From contig NZ_CP049241.1 in the NCBI RefSeq assembly GCF_011046245.1, positions 1,876,001 through 1,940,000 of the forward strand: a stretch of 64,000 bases of DNA, read 5' to 3'. The notes beneath the pieces were generated by a model, which did no database searches, had not been told where the DNA came from, and worked only from the letters and a program-made list of their open reading frames with translations. Both the position numbers and the translations under genes were made by a program. The first letter of the stretch is position 1, and every line of letters starts with the position of its first letter. This DNA is from Allorhizobium pseudoryzae. GTDB lineage: Bacteria > Pseudomonadota > Alphaproteobacteria > Rhizobiales > Rhizobiaceae. This document shows, piece by piece, positions 1-9,346 of the stretch.

Positions 1-13
1 TCTGTTCGGTCAT
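1..13 (-). CDS. start of a truncated minus-strand gene (possibly citrate synthase)
   Basis: Only the first four codons (Met-Thr-Glu-Gln) lie inside the window, so the product cannot be identified from sequence. The start is supported by an AGGAAA Shine-Dalgarno sequence about 8 bases upstream of the ATG on the minus strand. Citrate synthase (gltA) next to gltX is a common rhizobial order and its protein often begins with MTE, but this is an inference from memory of gene order. Confidence 0.35.
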
Positions 14-52
14 CGGTTGTTTCCTGTCGCGGCGTCTCTGCCGGAAGATTAG

Positions 53-162
53 CCCCTCACCCTAACCCTCTCCCCGCAAGCGGGGCGAGGGGACGGCTGC
101 GGCGCCTCTGGTGCCCTTCTCCCCGCCTGCGGGGAGAAGGTGCCGGCAGGCGGATGAGGGGC
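53..162. repeat. RIME-like palindromic intergenic repeat, copy 1
   Basis: A GC-rich repeat that begins CCCCTCACCCTAACCC and ends GGATGAGGGG, with two internal hairpins (CCCCGCAAGCGGGG and TTCTCCCCGCCTGCGGGGAGAA). The same boundaries and internal palindromes recur at 10808, 15095 and 18575. The form matches the rhizobial intergenic mosaic elements (RIME). It sits just downstream of gltX and could act as a transcription or mRNA-stability barrier. Confidence 0.75.
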
Positions 163-174
163 ACCTTGATAGAA

Positions 175-1632
175 TTACTTCTCTGCACCCACCATGGAAG
201 CCACCACGGTTGCGGCGATCTTCAGGCGCTGGCGTACCACGGAGCGGCCGAGCAGCGCCATGCTATCAAACAGCGGCAGCGAGCGCTGGCTGCCCGACAT
301 GGCGATGAAGAGCGGCGGGGTGACGACGCGCAGCTTCTTGCCGAGCTTGTCGGCAACGGCGCGCAGTTCCTGGTCGATGCTCTCCACTGTCCATTCCGGC
401 ATCTTTTCGAAATCGGCCTGGACGGTATTGATGATCTCGAGGGTCTCGGCCGGCGAGGTCTTCAGGGCGCCGAAGGAGGCGGGCGTCAGGCCGACATCGC
501 TCGAGAGCAGGAAACCGCCGAGGTTCGGCAGGTCGCCGAGCTTCGAAATGCGGCTCTGGGCCAGCTTCAGTCCCTCGGTCAGGCGGTCGTTTTCCATCGC
601 CCAGGTCAGGGTGCGGGCGATGAAGTCCTCCGGCGTCAGCTTTTCGCGCAGCCAGCGACCGTTCAGCCAGTCGAGCTTCTGGATATCGAAGATCGCGCCG
701 GCCTTCGACAGGGCTTCCGGATCGAACTTCGCCGCCAGTTCGTCCATCGACAGCAGTTCCTCGCCCTCGGCGATCTGGATGAAGAACAGGCCGAGGAAGT
801 TCATCAACGCTTCCGGCAGGTAACCGAGCGCCGAATAGTACGAGATCGAGGTCGGGTTCTTGCGCTTCGACAGCTTCGATTTGTCGGCATTGCGCATCAG
901 CGACAGGTGCATGAACACCGGCTGGTCCCAGCCGAAATAGCGGTAGAGCAGGATATGCTTCGGTACCGAGGCCAGCCATTCCTCGCCACGCGCCACGTGG
1001 GTAATCTTCATCAGGTGGTCGTCGATGACGTTTGCCATGTGATAGGTCGGCATGCCGTCGCCCTTGATCAGGACCTGCATGTCGACCGAATCCCACGGTA
1101 TCGACACGTCGCCATAGACGCCGTCGGTGAAATCGCAGGAGCCTTCCGTCGGGATCTTCATGCGGATGACGGAGGTTTCGCCCGCATCCATCTTGGCGGT
1201 GACTTCCTCGGCCGTCAGGTTCAGGCAGTGGCCGTCATACTTCGGCGGCTTGCCGGCGGCGCGCTGCGCCTCGCGCATCTGCTCCAGCCGCTCCGGCGTG
1301 CAGAAACAGCGGAAGGCATGACCCTTGTCCAGCAGTTCCTGGGCGTAGGGCTGGTACATGTCCTTGCGGTCGGACTGGCGGTAGGGGCCGTAGGGACCGC
1401 CGACATCCGGGCCTTCCGCCCAGGTCAGGCCCGTCCAGCGCAGAGCATCAAGCACCTTCTGCTCGAATTCCCGGGTCGAGCGGGTGGCGTCGGTATCCTC
1501 AATGCGCAGAATGAACTCGCCGCCGTGTTTCTTGGCGAAGAGATAGTTGAACAGCGCGATGTAGGCCGTGCCGACATGCGGCTCGCCGGTGGGGGAAGGT
1601 GCGATACGGACGCGAACGCCGGAAGTGCTCAT
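175..1632 (-). CDS. gltX: glutamyl-tRNA synthetase
   Basis: Class I aminoacyl-tRNA synthetase that charges tRNA-Glu (and possibly tRNA-Gln, since many alphaproteobacteria amidate mischarged Glu-tRNA-Gln). The ATP-binding HIGH signature is seen as HVGT at residues 19-22 after IAPSPTGEP, and the KMSKS-like loop as KLSKRKN near residue 255. Length is 485 aa, normal for the bacterial enzyme. The ATG at 1632 is chosen because the protein then begins MSTSGVRVRIAPS, as in relatives, and an AGG lies upstream; an in-frame TTG at 1647 is less likely. Alphaproteobacteria often carry two gltX paralogues and I cannot tell which this is. Confidence 0.95.
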   Translation of the reverse strand: MSTSGVRVRIAPSPTGEPHVGTAYIALFNYLFAKKHGGEFILRIEDTDATRSTREFEQKVLDALRWTGLTWAEGPDVGGPYGPYRQSDRKDMYQPYAQELLDKGHAFRCFCTPERLEQMREAQRAAGKPPKYDGHCLNLTAEEVTAKMDAGETSVIRMKIPTEGSCDFTDGVYGDVSIPWDSVDMQVLIKGDGMPTYHMANVIDDHLMKITHVARGEEWLASVPKHILLYRYFGWDQPVFMHLSLMRNADKSKLSKRKNPTSISYYSALGYLPEALMNFLGLFFIQIAEGEELLSMDELAAKFDPEALSKAGAIFDIQKLDWLNGRWLREKLTPEDFIARTLTWAMENDRLTEGLKLAQSRISKLGDLPNLGGFLLSSDVGLTPASFGALKTSPAETLEIINTVQADFEKMPEWTVESIDQELRAVADKLGKKLRVVTPPLFIAMSGSQRSLPLFDSMALLGRSVVRQRLKIAATVVASMVGAEK

Positions 1633-1746
1633 GAGGGCCTGCTTCAACTCGAAAAGCGCCTTGGACGGCGCTGTTTTTGAACGTCGGGATTGGCAGGCCT
1701 TAGCGCATATTCTGCGGGAAGCGTCAAGAATTATGAGGCATATGGC

Positions 1747-3519
1747 CTATTGCAGTGGCCAGAACCACATCAGCGTCGGCACGCTCACCAGCACGATCAG
1801 GAAGGAGAGCGGCAGGCCGAGGCGAGGGTAATCGGAAAACCGGTAGCCGCCCGGGCCCATCACCAGCGTATTGCACTGGTGACCGACAGGGGTGAGGAAA
1901 TCCGATCCGGCTCCGATCGCGACCGCCATCAAAAAGGCTTCCGGTCGATAGCTGAGCGCCGTCGCAAAGCTGACTGCGATCGGACCCATCACCAGCACGG
2001 TTGCCGCGTTGTTGAGGAAGGGCGTGACGGCCATGGCGGTGATCATGATCAGCGCAATTGCGCCAAACGGCGGCAGGCTGTGGGCCACCTGGCCCAGCCA
2101 GCCGGCGATCAATTCGCTGCCGCCGGTGGTGCGCAGACTGTCGGAGACCGGGATCAGCGCACCGAGCATTACCAGGATTGGCCCGTCGACGGATTTGTAG
2201 AGATCGTTGAGCGGAATGGCGCCGAAAACGGCCATGCCGAGCGCTGCGGCAAAAAAGGCAACGGCCACCGGTGCATAACCGAGCGCCGTCAAGATCATGG
2301 CCAGCGCCAGGATGATGATCGGGATCAGTGCCTTGCGCTGGGTGCCGAGCATCACCTCCTGTTGTGCGAGCGGCAGCAGCGCCAGATCCTGCAGCACGAT
2401 GGGAAGCGTCTTGCGGCCGCCCTGCAGCACGATGACATCGCCCTCCTGCAGCACGAGATCACGCAGGCGTTCCCTCAGCCGCTCGCCGCGGCGGCTGACC
2501 GCCAGAAGGTTGACGCCGCGGGTATAGGAGAGCGCCAGATCGCGCACGGAAAGGCCGGCCAGTACCGACTGGCGCGAAATCACCGCTTCGATCGACACCA
2601 AATCCTGCTGCGGCTTGCCGTCTTCGCGGATGGCCTTGCCGGAGAGCTTCAGCCTAGCGCCGGAAATCACCCGGTCCAGAACGGACGAGCGTCCCTCCAG
2701 CACGATGGAATCATCCTCGCGCAAAACAAGATCGGGAAAGGGCGACATGCGGATCGGGCCGCGAAGCACGGCGGTTGCCACCACTTCCCCATCGCCGAGC
2801 TTCAGCAACTCGCTGAGCGGCCTGCCCATCACGGTGGATTGACCGCTGACCGTGGCTTCGGACGCATAATTGGAGATTTCGACCGCTTCTTCGATGTTCA
2901 ACGCCTGTTTGCGGCGCTCCGGCACCAGCCAGTAGAAGAACATCAGGAAGGTGATGCCGACGAGCGCCAGTACGCCGCCAACCGGGGTGAAGTCGAACAT
3001 CGTGAAGGGCGTGCCGGTCATTTCGGCGCGAAGGCGGGACACGACGATGTTCGGAGAGGTGCCGATCTGCGTCATCAGCCCGCCGAGCAGCGCCGAAAAA
3101 GCCATCGGCATCAGGTAGCGGCTGGGCGAGACACCGGCGCGGCGGGCAAACTGGAAAGCGACCGGCATCATGATGGCGAGCGCGCCGATATTCTTGATGA
3201 AGGCCGAGAGCACGGCCACCACGATCATCAGCAGCGCCAGCTGCGCCTTCACCGAACTCAGGTTCGGAAAGAGCCTCTTGATGGCCGTTTCGACGACGCC
3301 CGACCGGGCGACGCCTGCGCTGACGACAAGAGCGCTGCCGACGATGATGACGATATCATCCGAAAAGCCGGAAAAGGCATGATCGAAGGGGACCACGCCC
3401 ACAGCGACGGCGATGACCAGCGCGCAGCAGGCGACGACGTCATACCGGAAGCGGTCCCAGATGAAGACCGCCATCATGCCGGCGATGACCGAAAAAGCGA
3501 GGATCTGTTGGGTGGTCAT
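1747..3519 (-). CDS. SLC13/DASS-type permease with paired TrkA-C domains
   Basis: A polytopic inner-membrane protein of 590 aa. It has hydrophobic segments at both ends and a soluble central region (roughly residues 200-380) holding two RCK-C/TrkA-C-like repeats, where stretches such as VLREDDSIVLEG and VLQEGDVIVLQG recur. The architecture is that of the SLC13-like sodium:anion permeases (CitT/ArsB superfamily) with regulatory TrkA-C domains; many relatives move sulfate or dicarboxylates, but the substrate cannot be read here. The ATG at 3519 follows a GGAG, whereas an upstream in-frame start at 3579 would add a Pro/Ala-rich leader without membrane character. It stands alone between gltX and terC on the same strand. 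Confidence 0.8.
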   Translation of the reverse strand: MTTQQILAFSVIAGMMAVFIWDRFRYDVVACCALVIAVAVGVVPFDHAFSGFSDDIVIIVGSALVVSAGVARSGVVETAIKRLFPNLSSVKAQLALLMIVVAVLSAFIKNIGALAIMMPVAFQFARRAGVSPSRYLMPMAFSALLGGLMTQIGTSPNIVVSRLRAEMTGTPFTMFDFTPVGGVLALVGITFLMFFYWLVPERRKQALNIEEAVEISNYASEATVSGQSTVMGRPLSELLKLGDGEVVATAVLRGPIRMSPFPDLVLREDDSIVLEGRSSVLDRVISGARLKLSGKAIREDGKPQQDLVSIEAVISRQSVLAGLSVRDLALSYTRGVNLLAVSRRGERLRERLRDLVLQEGDVIVLQGGRKTLPIVLQDLALLPLAQQEVMLGTQRKALIPIIILALAMILTALGYAPVAVAFFAAALGMAVFGAIPLNDLYKSVDGPILVMLGALIPVSDSLRTTGGSELIAGWLGQVAHSLPPFGAIALIMITAMAVTPFLNNAATVLVMGPIAVSFATALSYRPEAFLMAVAIGAGSDFLTPVGHQCNTLVMGPGGYRFSDYPRLGLPLSFLIVLVSVPTLMWFWPLQ

Positions 3520-3642
3520 GCCGCTCCGCAAGGGCAGGGCGGCAGGAGGTGCCGCCGGAAAGGATATTACGCCACGCATAAATACAACGCGGCAGACAAA
3601 GTTCCAAGCGTCGTTCCAAGCGTACGGCGGCGTTGACCCGCC

Positions 3643-4410
3643 TTAATGCACGGTTTGACCGCCTGGGCCCTCGCCACGCTTCCGACGGCGGGCGTTGCGG
3701 GCGAACATGTTCAGCACCTCGACAAGCGCCGAAAACGCCATGGCGGCGTAGACATATCCCTTCGGTACGTGGAAGCCCATGCCTTCCGCAATCAGCGTGG
3801 TGCCGATCATCAGCAGGAAGGCCAGCGCCAGCATGACGATGGTCGGGTTCTTCTCGATGAAATTCGCAAGCGGGGTTGCGGCAACCAACATTACGGTGAC
3901 GGCGGCAATGACGGCGATGACCATGATTGGCAGGTGCGGCGTCATGCCCACGGCCGTGATGATGCTGTCGATCGAAAAGACGAGATCGAGCAGCAGGATC
4001 TGGCCGATGGCGGCCGAAAAGGAGGCCGTGACAGGGCTGCCGACCATGTTGTCCTTGTGGTCTTCCGGATCGACGCTGTGGTGGATCTCCTTGGTTGCCT
4101 TCCAGACCAGGAACAGGCCGCCGGCAATCAGGATCATGTCCTTCCAGGAGAAGCCGTGCCCGAAGGCTTCGAAGACGGGTTCCGTCAGCTGCACGATCCA
4201 GGCAACCGTGCCGAGCAAGCCGAGCCGCATGAGAAGTGCAAGGCCGATGCCGATCTTGCGGGCCTTTTCCCGGTTCTCCGGTGGCAACTTGTTGGTGAGG
4301 ATGGAGATGAAGATCAGGTTGTCAATACCAAGGACGATCTCCATCACGACAAGCGTGATGAGTGCCACCCAGGCCGCTGGATCCTGAACGAGCTGTGCAA
4401 TGCCCTGCAT
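3643..4410 (-). CDS. TerC family integral membrane protein
   Basis: A 255-aa membrane protein with about seven hydrophobic helices. The TerC signature acidic pairs in membrane helices are visible: [11 protein letters not shown] near residue 25 and [11 protein letters not shown] near residue 145. TerC relatives such as Alx and MeeY export manganese or help load exported metalloproteins, while others came from tellurite-resistance loci; nothing here points to tellurite. The C-terminus is basic (NARRRKRG). It lies 103 bases downstream of a same-strand tetR gene but is probably independent of it. I looked for a yybP-ykoY manganese riboswitch in the short leader and saw none. Confidence 0.85.
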   Translation of the reverse strand: MQGIAQLVQDPAAWVALITLVVMEIVLGIDNLIFISILTNKLPPENREKARKIGIGLALLMRLGLLGTVAWIVQLTEPVFEAFGHGFSWKDMILIAGGLFLVWKATKEIHHSVDPEDHKDNMVGSPVTASFSAAIGQILLLDLVFSIDSIITAVGMTPHLPIMVIAVIAAVTVMLVAATPLANFIEKNPTIVMLALAFLLMIGTTLIAEGMGFHVPKGYVYAAMAFSALVEVLNMFARNARRRKRGEGPGGQTVH

Positions 4411-4513
4411 GAAAAAGGCCCCTCAAACCGGACGGATTCCGGCAGTGCCAAACTAGGTCATCGGGTGCAGGATTCAAGCGGCAAGCGGGTTTGAAGGATC
4501 GGCGTCACCGCCG

Positions 4514-5185
4514 TCAGAGACAGGTGTTCACGCCGTATCCGGCCATGAACAACTTCACAGCACTGGCGACATGCCTCTCGATTTCCTCGATCCGGGGCGG
4601 CTCTGCCATATGGCCGAACAGTCGCATCTTGATGAAAGTGCCCGTACACAGGTCAATGAAATGGCGGGCGGCCAGATTCACGTCACTCGCCTCAACAGCG
4701 CCCCGCGCGATCTGGCGAATGAGAAAACGCTCCAGGAAGAAGCTGATATTCATCGAATCGCCCTGGAAAAAGTGCTGCGACAACAGCGGCATGCGTGACG
4801 CCACGCTGATCATGGTGCGCATGGCCGAAATGGTTTCGACACTGGTCACACGCTGCGCAAAGGCGACGCCAAACCGGAAAAGTCCGTCTTCCACCTCTTC
4901 GCTGCCGTCAAGCAGATCGCGCATGGACGTCGCGAGGTTCATCCGCTCCCGCTCCATGATCGCGGCGAACAGATCATCCTTGTTCTGGAAATAGACGTAG
5001 ATGGTTCCCTTGGAAACGCCGGCCTCGCGGGTGATATCGTTCATGCTGGCCGCGTCGAAGCCCAGCCGCATGAAGACGCGCTTGGCGCCATCCAGGATCT
5101 GCTCGCGCTTTGCCGGATCCTCGCCCGCGGCGAAGCGGCCCGCTGTGCAGGCAGTCTCGCAAGGGGAGGGCGTGTTCTCAAGCAT
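4514..5185 (-). CDS. TetR/AcrR family repressor of the divergent efflux operon
   Basis: A 223-aa regulator. Residues about 26-72 form the TetR DNA-binding domain (REQILDGAKRVFMRLGF, then DITREAGVSKGTIYVYF as the helix-turn-helix). The C-terminal ligand domain is of the kind found with multidrug pumps. It is divergent from an HlyD/EmrA plus EmrB-type operon. The intergenic region holds two copies of GAACCG-N2-CGGTTC, so autorepression and repression of the pump are the natural reading. The inducer is unknown. Confidence 0.88.
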   Translation of the reverse strand: MLENTPSPCETACTAGRFAAGEDPAKREQILDGAKRVFMRLGFDAASMNDITREAGVSKGTIYVYFQNKDDLFAAIMERERMNLATSMRDLLDGSEEVEDGLFRFGVAFAQRVTSVETISAMRTMISVASRMPLLSQHFFQGDSMNISFFLERFLIRQIARGAVEASDVNLAARHFIDLCTGTFIKMRLFGHMAEPPRIEEIERHVASAVKLFMAGYGVNTCL

Positions 5186-5211
5186 CTGTGAACCTGTTTT
5201 CCAAACTTTTC

Positions 5212-5225
5212 GAACCGTGCGGTTC
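5212..5225. promoter_or_regulatory. TetR operator, site 1
   Basis: Palindrome GAACCG-TG-CGGTTC, 27 bases upstream of the tetR start. Together with the second site it has the same 6+6 half-sites and 2-base spacer, which is strong internal evidence for a specific operator. Assignment to the adjacent TetR protein is inferred from position. Confidence 0.75.
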
Positions 5226-5272
5226 GATGGCTCTTGATATGTGGGATCGATCGGACTATGTCAAGCCGAACT

Positions 5273-5286
5273 GAACCGTTCGGTTC
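5273..5286. promoter_or_regulatory. TetR operator, site 2
   Basis: Palindrome GAACCG-TT-CGGTTC, about 33 bases upstream of the emrA-like start. Its centre is 61 bases from that of site 1, close to six helical turns. Binding at both sites could cover both divergent promoters. Confidence 0.75.
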
Positions 5287-5318
5287 GATGATCTGCCCCC
5301 AATTCATCGGTGATCAAG

Positions 5319-6536
5319 ATGACGACTTCACCCAATCAAGGCTCGCTGCGCGTTGTTGCTGCCGACAGCGCCGCGGAAGAGCCTTCACGCGCTCGCACGG
5401 ATGCGCCTGTCTCGGAAAAACCGGCGGCAGCGCCCCAAGGTGCTGCGGATGTGAAGTCGTCCGAGCCGCCGAAAAAGAAAAAGCGCAGTCCGGTTCTGCC
5501 GGTTCTCATCCTCGCTCTTCTCGCGGGTGGCGGCTGGTATGGCTATCACTGGTGGACCGATGGGCGCTTCCTGATCTCAACCGACGACGCTTACGTCGAG
5601 GGCGATATTGCCGTCATCTCCCCGAAGGTGTCCGGTTACGTCGATAAGGTGAATGTTGTCGAGAACCAGACGGTCAAGGCGGGCGATCCGCTGGTGACGC
5701 TGGACAACGGCGACTATGTGCTGGCGCTCGATCGGGCAAAGGCCAATGTGGAGAGCGCCAAGCTGGCGGTATCCCGCATTGATGCGCAGATCAGCGGTGG
5801 CGAAGCGAGCCTGAAGCAGGCGCAGGCGCAGCTTGGCGCCCTGCAGGCTGCTTCGCGTGGTGCCGAAATCACCCAGAAGCGCGCTGCCGAACTGGCGGCC
5901 AAATCCGTCGGCACGACGGCCGAGCTGGACAATGCCCAGGTGGCGCTCGAACAGGCGAAGGCGAATGTGGCGGCCGGCGAAGCCTCCGTCACGTCCGCGC
6001 AGGCCAATATCGATCTCCTGAAGGCGCAGCGTGCGGAAGCGGTCAGTACCGTTCGGCTGCAGGAGCTGGCTGTCGATCAGGCCGAGCGTGACCTGAGCTT
6101 CACGGTCCTGAAGGCCCCTTATGACGGGACCATCGGTAACCTCTCCGTACAGACGGGGGATCTGGTCTCGAGCGGCAAGCGTCTCGCCTCGCTCGTTCCG
6201 ATGAGCGAGCTTTATGTCGAGGCGAACTTCAAGGAAACGCAGATCGGTCACATCGTGCCCGGCTCGAAGGTGCGCATCCATGTGGATGCCTTCGACGACC
6301 AGTCGGTGGAAGGCACCGTCCAGTCGATCGCGCCCGCTTCCGGCTCCGTCTTCTCCCTGCTGCCGCCCGAAAACGCCACCGGCAACTTCACGAAGGTCGT
6401 GCAGCGCGTTCCCGTTCGCATTGCGATCCCGAAGGAGGAACTGGAGCGCGGTCATCTGCGCGCCGGCCTCAGCGTCGTGGCGGACGTCGATACACGCACG
6501 GCCCCCAATGGACGTGACACCGCTGCCGCCCGTTAA
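5319..6536 (+). CDS. emrA: HlyD/EmrA-type membrane fusion protein
   Basis: Periplasmic adaptor subunit of a tripartite multidrug pump, 405 aa. A Pro/Lys-rich cytoplasmic leader is followed by one membrane anchor (VLPVLILALLAGGGWYGY, near residue 60). Next comes the first half of a lipoyl domain starting at STDDAYVEGD, a long coiled-coil hairpin rich in Ala/Gln/Glu (about residues 135-245), the second lipoyl half (LKAPYDGTIGNLSVQTGD), and a beta-barrel domain. The STDDAYVEGD motif is typical of EmrA/FarA-like adaptors. An ATG at 5319 is used; a GTG at 5310 is in frame. The next gene begins 29 bases downstream and encodes the partner transporter. Confidence 0.88.
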   Translation: MTTSPNQGSLRVVAADSAAEEPSRARTDAPVSEKPAAAPQGAADVKSSEPPKKKKRSPVLPVLILALLAGGGWYGYHWWTDGRFLISTDDAYVEGDIAVISPKVSGYVDKVNVVENQTVKAGDPLVTLDNGDYVLALDRAKANVESAKLAVSRIDAQISGGEASLKQAQAQLGALQAASRGAEITQKRAAELAAKSVGTTAELDNAQVALEQAKANVAAGEASVTSAQANIDLLKAQRAEAVSTVRLQELAVDQAERDLSFTVLKAPYDGTIGNLSVQTGDLVSSGKRLASLVPMSELYVEANFKETQIGHIVPGSKVRIHVDAFDDQSVEGTVQSIAPASGSVFSLLPPENATGNFTKVVQRVPVRIAIPKEELERGHLRAGLSVVADVDTRTAPNGRDTAAAR

Positions 6537-6565
6537 GGCGGCAGGGTCTCGCGAAGGAGCATATC

Positions 6566-8140
6566 ATGGCTGCCACTGCCACGGCCGGCGCCATTCCTGC
6601 CGATCCTCCGATGGACAGACGCAAGCTCATCGCGTTCTTCGCGATGGTCGTCGGCATGTTTATGTCGATCCTCGACATCCAGATCGTGTCTGCCTCGCTG
6701 TCGGAAATCCAGGCCGGTCTCTCGGCCGGTTCGGATGAGATCGCCTGGGTTCAGACCTCCTACCTGATCGCGGAGGTCATCATGATCCCGCTGTCGGGAA
6801 CGCTCGCCCGCATCCTGTCGACCCGCGTGCTCTTCACGCTGTGCGCCGGCGGGTTCACGATCGCGTCCGCGCTTTGCGCGACGGCGACCAATATCGAACA
6901 GATGATCGTCTACCGCGCCATCCAGGGCTTTATCGGCGGTGGGATGATCCCGTCGGTCTTCGCGGCAGCCTTCACCATCTTTCCGCCCTCCAAGCGTTCG
7001 GTCGTCTCGCCGATCATCGGCCTCATCGCCACGCTCGCACCGACCATCGGTCCGACGGTGGGCGGTTATCTCAGCAATGCCTTTTCCTGGCATTGGCTGT
7101 TCCTCGTCAACATCGTGCCGGGCATCTTCGTCACCGTGCTCGCCTGGACGTTCATTAATTTCGACAAGCCGCAGCACGAGTTGATGAAGCGCTTCGACTG
7201 GTGGGGGCTTGCCTCCATGGCGGTGTTCCTCGGTTCGCTCGAATACGTGCTAGAGGAAGGCAACAACAAGGACTGGTTCAGCGACGAGCATATCGTGCTG
7301 GGCACGGTGGCGATGGTCGTGGGCGCCGTGGTGTTTTTCTGGCGCGCCTTCAAGGTGGATTTCCCGGTCGTGGACCTCAAGGCCTTCACCAACCGCAACT
7401 TCGCCTTCGGCTCGCTGTTTTCCTTCATCATGGGGGTCGGCCTCTACGGCCTCACCTATATCTACCCGCTCTATCTGGCCCGCATTCGTGGTTATGATGC
7501 GCTGATGATCGGCGAGACCATGTTCGTCTCCGGTCTTGCCATGTTCTTCACGGCGCCGGTTGCCGGCATGCTGTCGAGCAGGCTCGATCCGCGGGTGATG
7601 ATGGGCATCGGTTTCTTCGGTTTCGCGCTCGGAACCTACATGGTGACGGGCCTGACGGCGGACTGGGATTTCTACGAATTGCTCGTGCCGCAAATCCTGC
7701 GCGGCTGCTCGCTGATGCTGTGCATGGTGCCGATCAACAATGTGGCGCTCGGCACGCTGCCGCCGCAGCGTATTCAGAACGCGTCCGGGCTCTATAACCT
7801 GACCCGTAACCTGGGCGGCGCGGTGGGCCTTGCGATCATCAACACCATGCTGACGCAGCGGGCGGACGAACATTATGCCCGGCTGTCGGAGCATGTGAAC
7901 TTCGGCAATCCTGCGGCCCTCGACTGGCTGAACAATGTCGGCGCGAACTACAGCGCCTATGGCATCGACGGAACCAGCGCCGCTCTGAGCAAGCTCTCGG
8001 GCATGGTGAGCCAGCAGGCCACCATCCTGTCCTTCATCGATGTCTTCATGGCGCTGACGGTGCTGTTCGGTTCGCTGATCCTGCTGGTCAGTCTCATTTC
8101 GAAACCGAAGGCGGCCCCGCCCGCCGGAGCCGGTCACTAG
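6566..8140 (+). CDS. emrB: DHA2 family MFS multidrug transporter (EmrB/QacA type)
   Basis: Proton-driven drug efflux permease of 524 aa with 14 predicted membrane helices, the usual size for DHA2. Visible family features are the N-terminal helix containing MFMSILDIQIV (the acidic D1 motif), WVQTSYLIAEV in helix 2, the motif-A-like region around ARILSTRVLF, and the antiporter motif C (GPTVGGYL) in helix 5. An AAGGAG Shine-Dalgarno precedes the ATG. It is co-transcribed with the HlyD-type adaptor upstream and followed by a strong terminator. The outer-membrane channel is not encoded here and is presumably TolC-like elsewhere. Confidence 0.9.
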   Translation: MAATATAGAIPADPPMDRRKLIAFFAMVVGMFMSILDIQIVSASLSEIQAGLSAGSDEIAWVQTSYLIAEVIMIPLSGTLARILSTRVLFTLCAGGFTIASALCATATNIEQMIVYRAIQGFIGGGMIPSVFAAAFTIFPPSKRSVVSPIIGLIATLAPTIGPTVGGYLSNAFSWHWLFLVNIVPGIFVTVLAWTFINFDKPQHELMKRFDWWGLASMAVFLGSLEYVLEEGNNKDWFSDEHIVLGTVAMVVGAVVFFWRAFKVDFPVVDLKAFTNRNFAFGSLFSFIMGVGLYGLTYIYPLYLARIRGYDALMIGETMFVSGLAMFFTAPVAGMLSSRLDPRVMMGIGFFGFALGTYMVTGLTADWDFYELLVPQILRGCSLMLCMVPINNVALGTLPPQRIQNASGLYNLTRNLGGAVGLAIINTMLTQRADEHYARLSEHVNFGNPAALDWLNNVGANYSAYGIDGTSAALSKLSGMVSQQATILSFIDVFMALTVLFGSLILLVSLISKPKAAPPAGAGH

Positions 8141-8182
8141 TCCTTCTCGTTTCTCCCGAAATCCACCGCCGAGAAGGGCAGT

Positions 8183-8216
8183 AAGGGGGTCGTCGCAGCC
8201 GCGGCGGCCCCTTTTT
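8183..8216 (+). terminator. rho-independent terminator of the emrAB operon
   Basis: Stem of about 14 pairs (GGGGTCGTCGC against GCGGCGGCCCC, with G-U pairs, extended by AAG/CTT), loop AGCC, then a run of T. It lies 43 bases after the emrB stop. Confidence 0.8.
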
Positions 8217-8294
8217 CCTGTTCTCTTTTCCGATGGCGCACCTTTCTGATTTACGTACCTCAAGATCTGCGCTAAGACTGTCGGCGGAGGAGAC

Positions 8295-9320
8295 ATGAAG
8301 CCAACCGTTCACGATATCGCCGCCCATGCGGGTGTCAGCCTTGCCACCGTCGACCGCGTGTTGAACGGCCGCGCGGGCGTGCGCCCGGCGATGAAGGCGA
8401 AGGTGGAGGCGGCCGTCGAGGCGCTGGGTTTCGTGCGGGATGTGGCGGCAGCAAACCTCGCCAAGGGGCGGGTCTATACGTTTGCCTTCATCCTGCCGGC
8501 CAACAACAACTCCTTCATGCAGGCCCTGCGCTCCGAGGTCGAGGCGGCGGCCGAGCGCGGCCAGCGCGAGCGCATGTCGGTGACCCTTCGGGATGTGCCG
8601 GCCTTCGACCCTGCAGCGCTGGTGGCGGCGCTGGACAAGGTTCTCGAAGAAGGGCTGGATGGCGTCGCCTTCGTGGCTGTCGATGCGCCGGAGGTTCAGG
8701 CGGCGGCCGATCGGTTGGTGGAGGCGGGCATCGCGGTCGTGACGCTGGTCTCCGATCTCAGTGGCTCGCAGCGCACGCATTTCGCCGGGATCGACAATTC
8801 CGCAGCAGGCCGGACCGCCGGCACCCTGATGGGCCGGTTTCTGGGGCAACGCCCCGGTCTGGTGCTCCCGATCGCAGGCTCCTTGATGGTGCGCGACCAC
8901 CGCGAGCGCCTCGAAGCCTTTACGGCGGTGATGGGTGAGCGTTTCGGCAGCCGTGCCATCCTGCCCGTCATCGAAGGACGCGATGACCCTGCCGAGACCG
9001 AACGGCTGGTGACGCAGGCGATTGCCGAGCATCGCGGTATTGCCGGAATCTACAGCGCGGGCGCCGGCAATCGCGGTCTTATCCGCGCGCTCTCCCTGCT
9101 GTCCCGCGACGCCCGCCCGGTGGTGATCCTGCACGAGTTGACGCCTGCCACGCGCGCGGCGCTGTCGCAGGATCTGATCGATGCGGTGCTGAACCAGGAT
9201 GCCGGCCACGAGGTGCGCAGTGCCTTGCGCGTGCTCAAAGCCAAAGCGGATGGCGATGCGGTGATCGCCGCGCAGGAGCGCATCCGCATCGACATATTCT
9301 TGAAAGACAATCTGCCCTGA
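8295..9320 (+). CDS. LacI family transcriptional regulator, probable xylose regulator
   Basis: A 341-aa repressor. The N-terminal helix-turn-helix is visible in VHDIAAHAGVSLATVDRVLNG, followed by a periplasmic-binding-protein-like sensor domain (type 1). The hinge and sensor have the LacR/RbsR length. A GGAGGAG Shine-Dalgarno sits just before the ATG. xylB starts 26 bases after the stop, so it is most simply a local regulator co-transcribed with xylB; the sugar effector (xylose or xylulose) is inferred from that context only. Confidence 0.85.
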   Translation: MKPTVHDIAAHAGVSLATVDRVLNGRAGVRPAMKAKVEAAVEALGFVRDVAAANLAKGRVYTFAFILPANNNSFMQALRSEVEAAAERGQRERMSVTLRDVPAFDPAALVAALDKVLEEGLDGVAFVAVDAPEVQAAADRLVEAGIAVVTLVSDLSGSQRTHFAGIDNSAAGRTAGTLMGRFLGQRPGLVLPIAGSLMVRDHRERLEAFTAVMGERFGSRAILPVIEGRDDPAETERLVTQAIAEHRGIAGIYSAGAGNRGLIRALSLLSRDARPVVILHELTPATRAALSQDLIDAVLNQDAGHEVRSALRVLKAKADGDAVIAAQERIRIDIFLKDNLP

Positions 9321-9346
9321 GAAACGGGGCGGCAAAGGAGGACACC

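Noticed and set aside
154..1680. 508-codon plus-strand open frame opposite gltX
   Set aside because: It is the antisense shadow of a well-identified synthetase, rich in Arg/Gly/Gln, with no domain features.
1690..3636. 648-codon plus-strand open frame opposite the SLC13-type permease
   Set aside because: Low-complexity His/Asp/Gln-rich translation typical of antisense to membrane proteins in high-GC DNA.
4411..4513. Possible yybP-ykoY manganese riboswitch before terC
   Set aside because: The leader is too short and lacks the conserved loop sequences I would expect.
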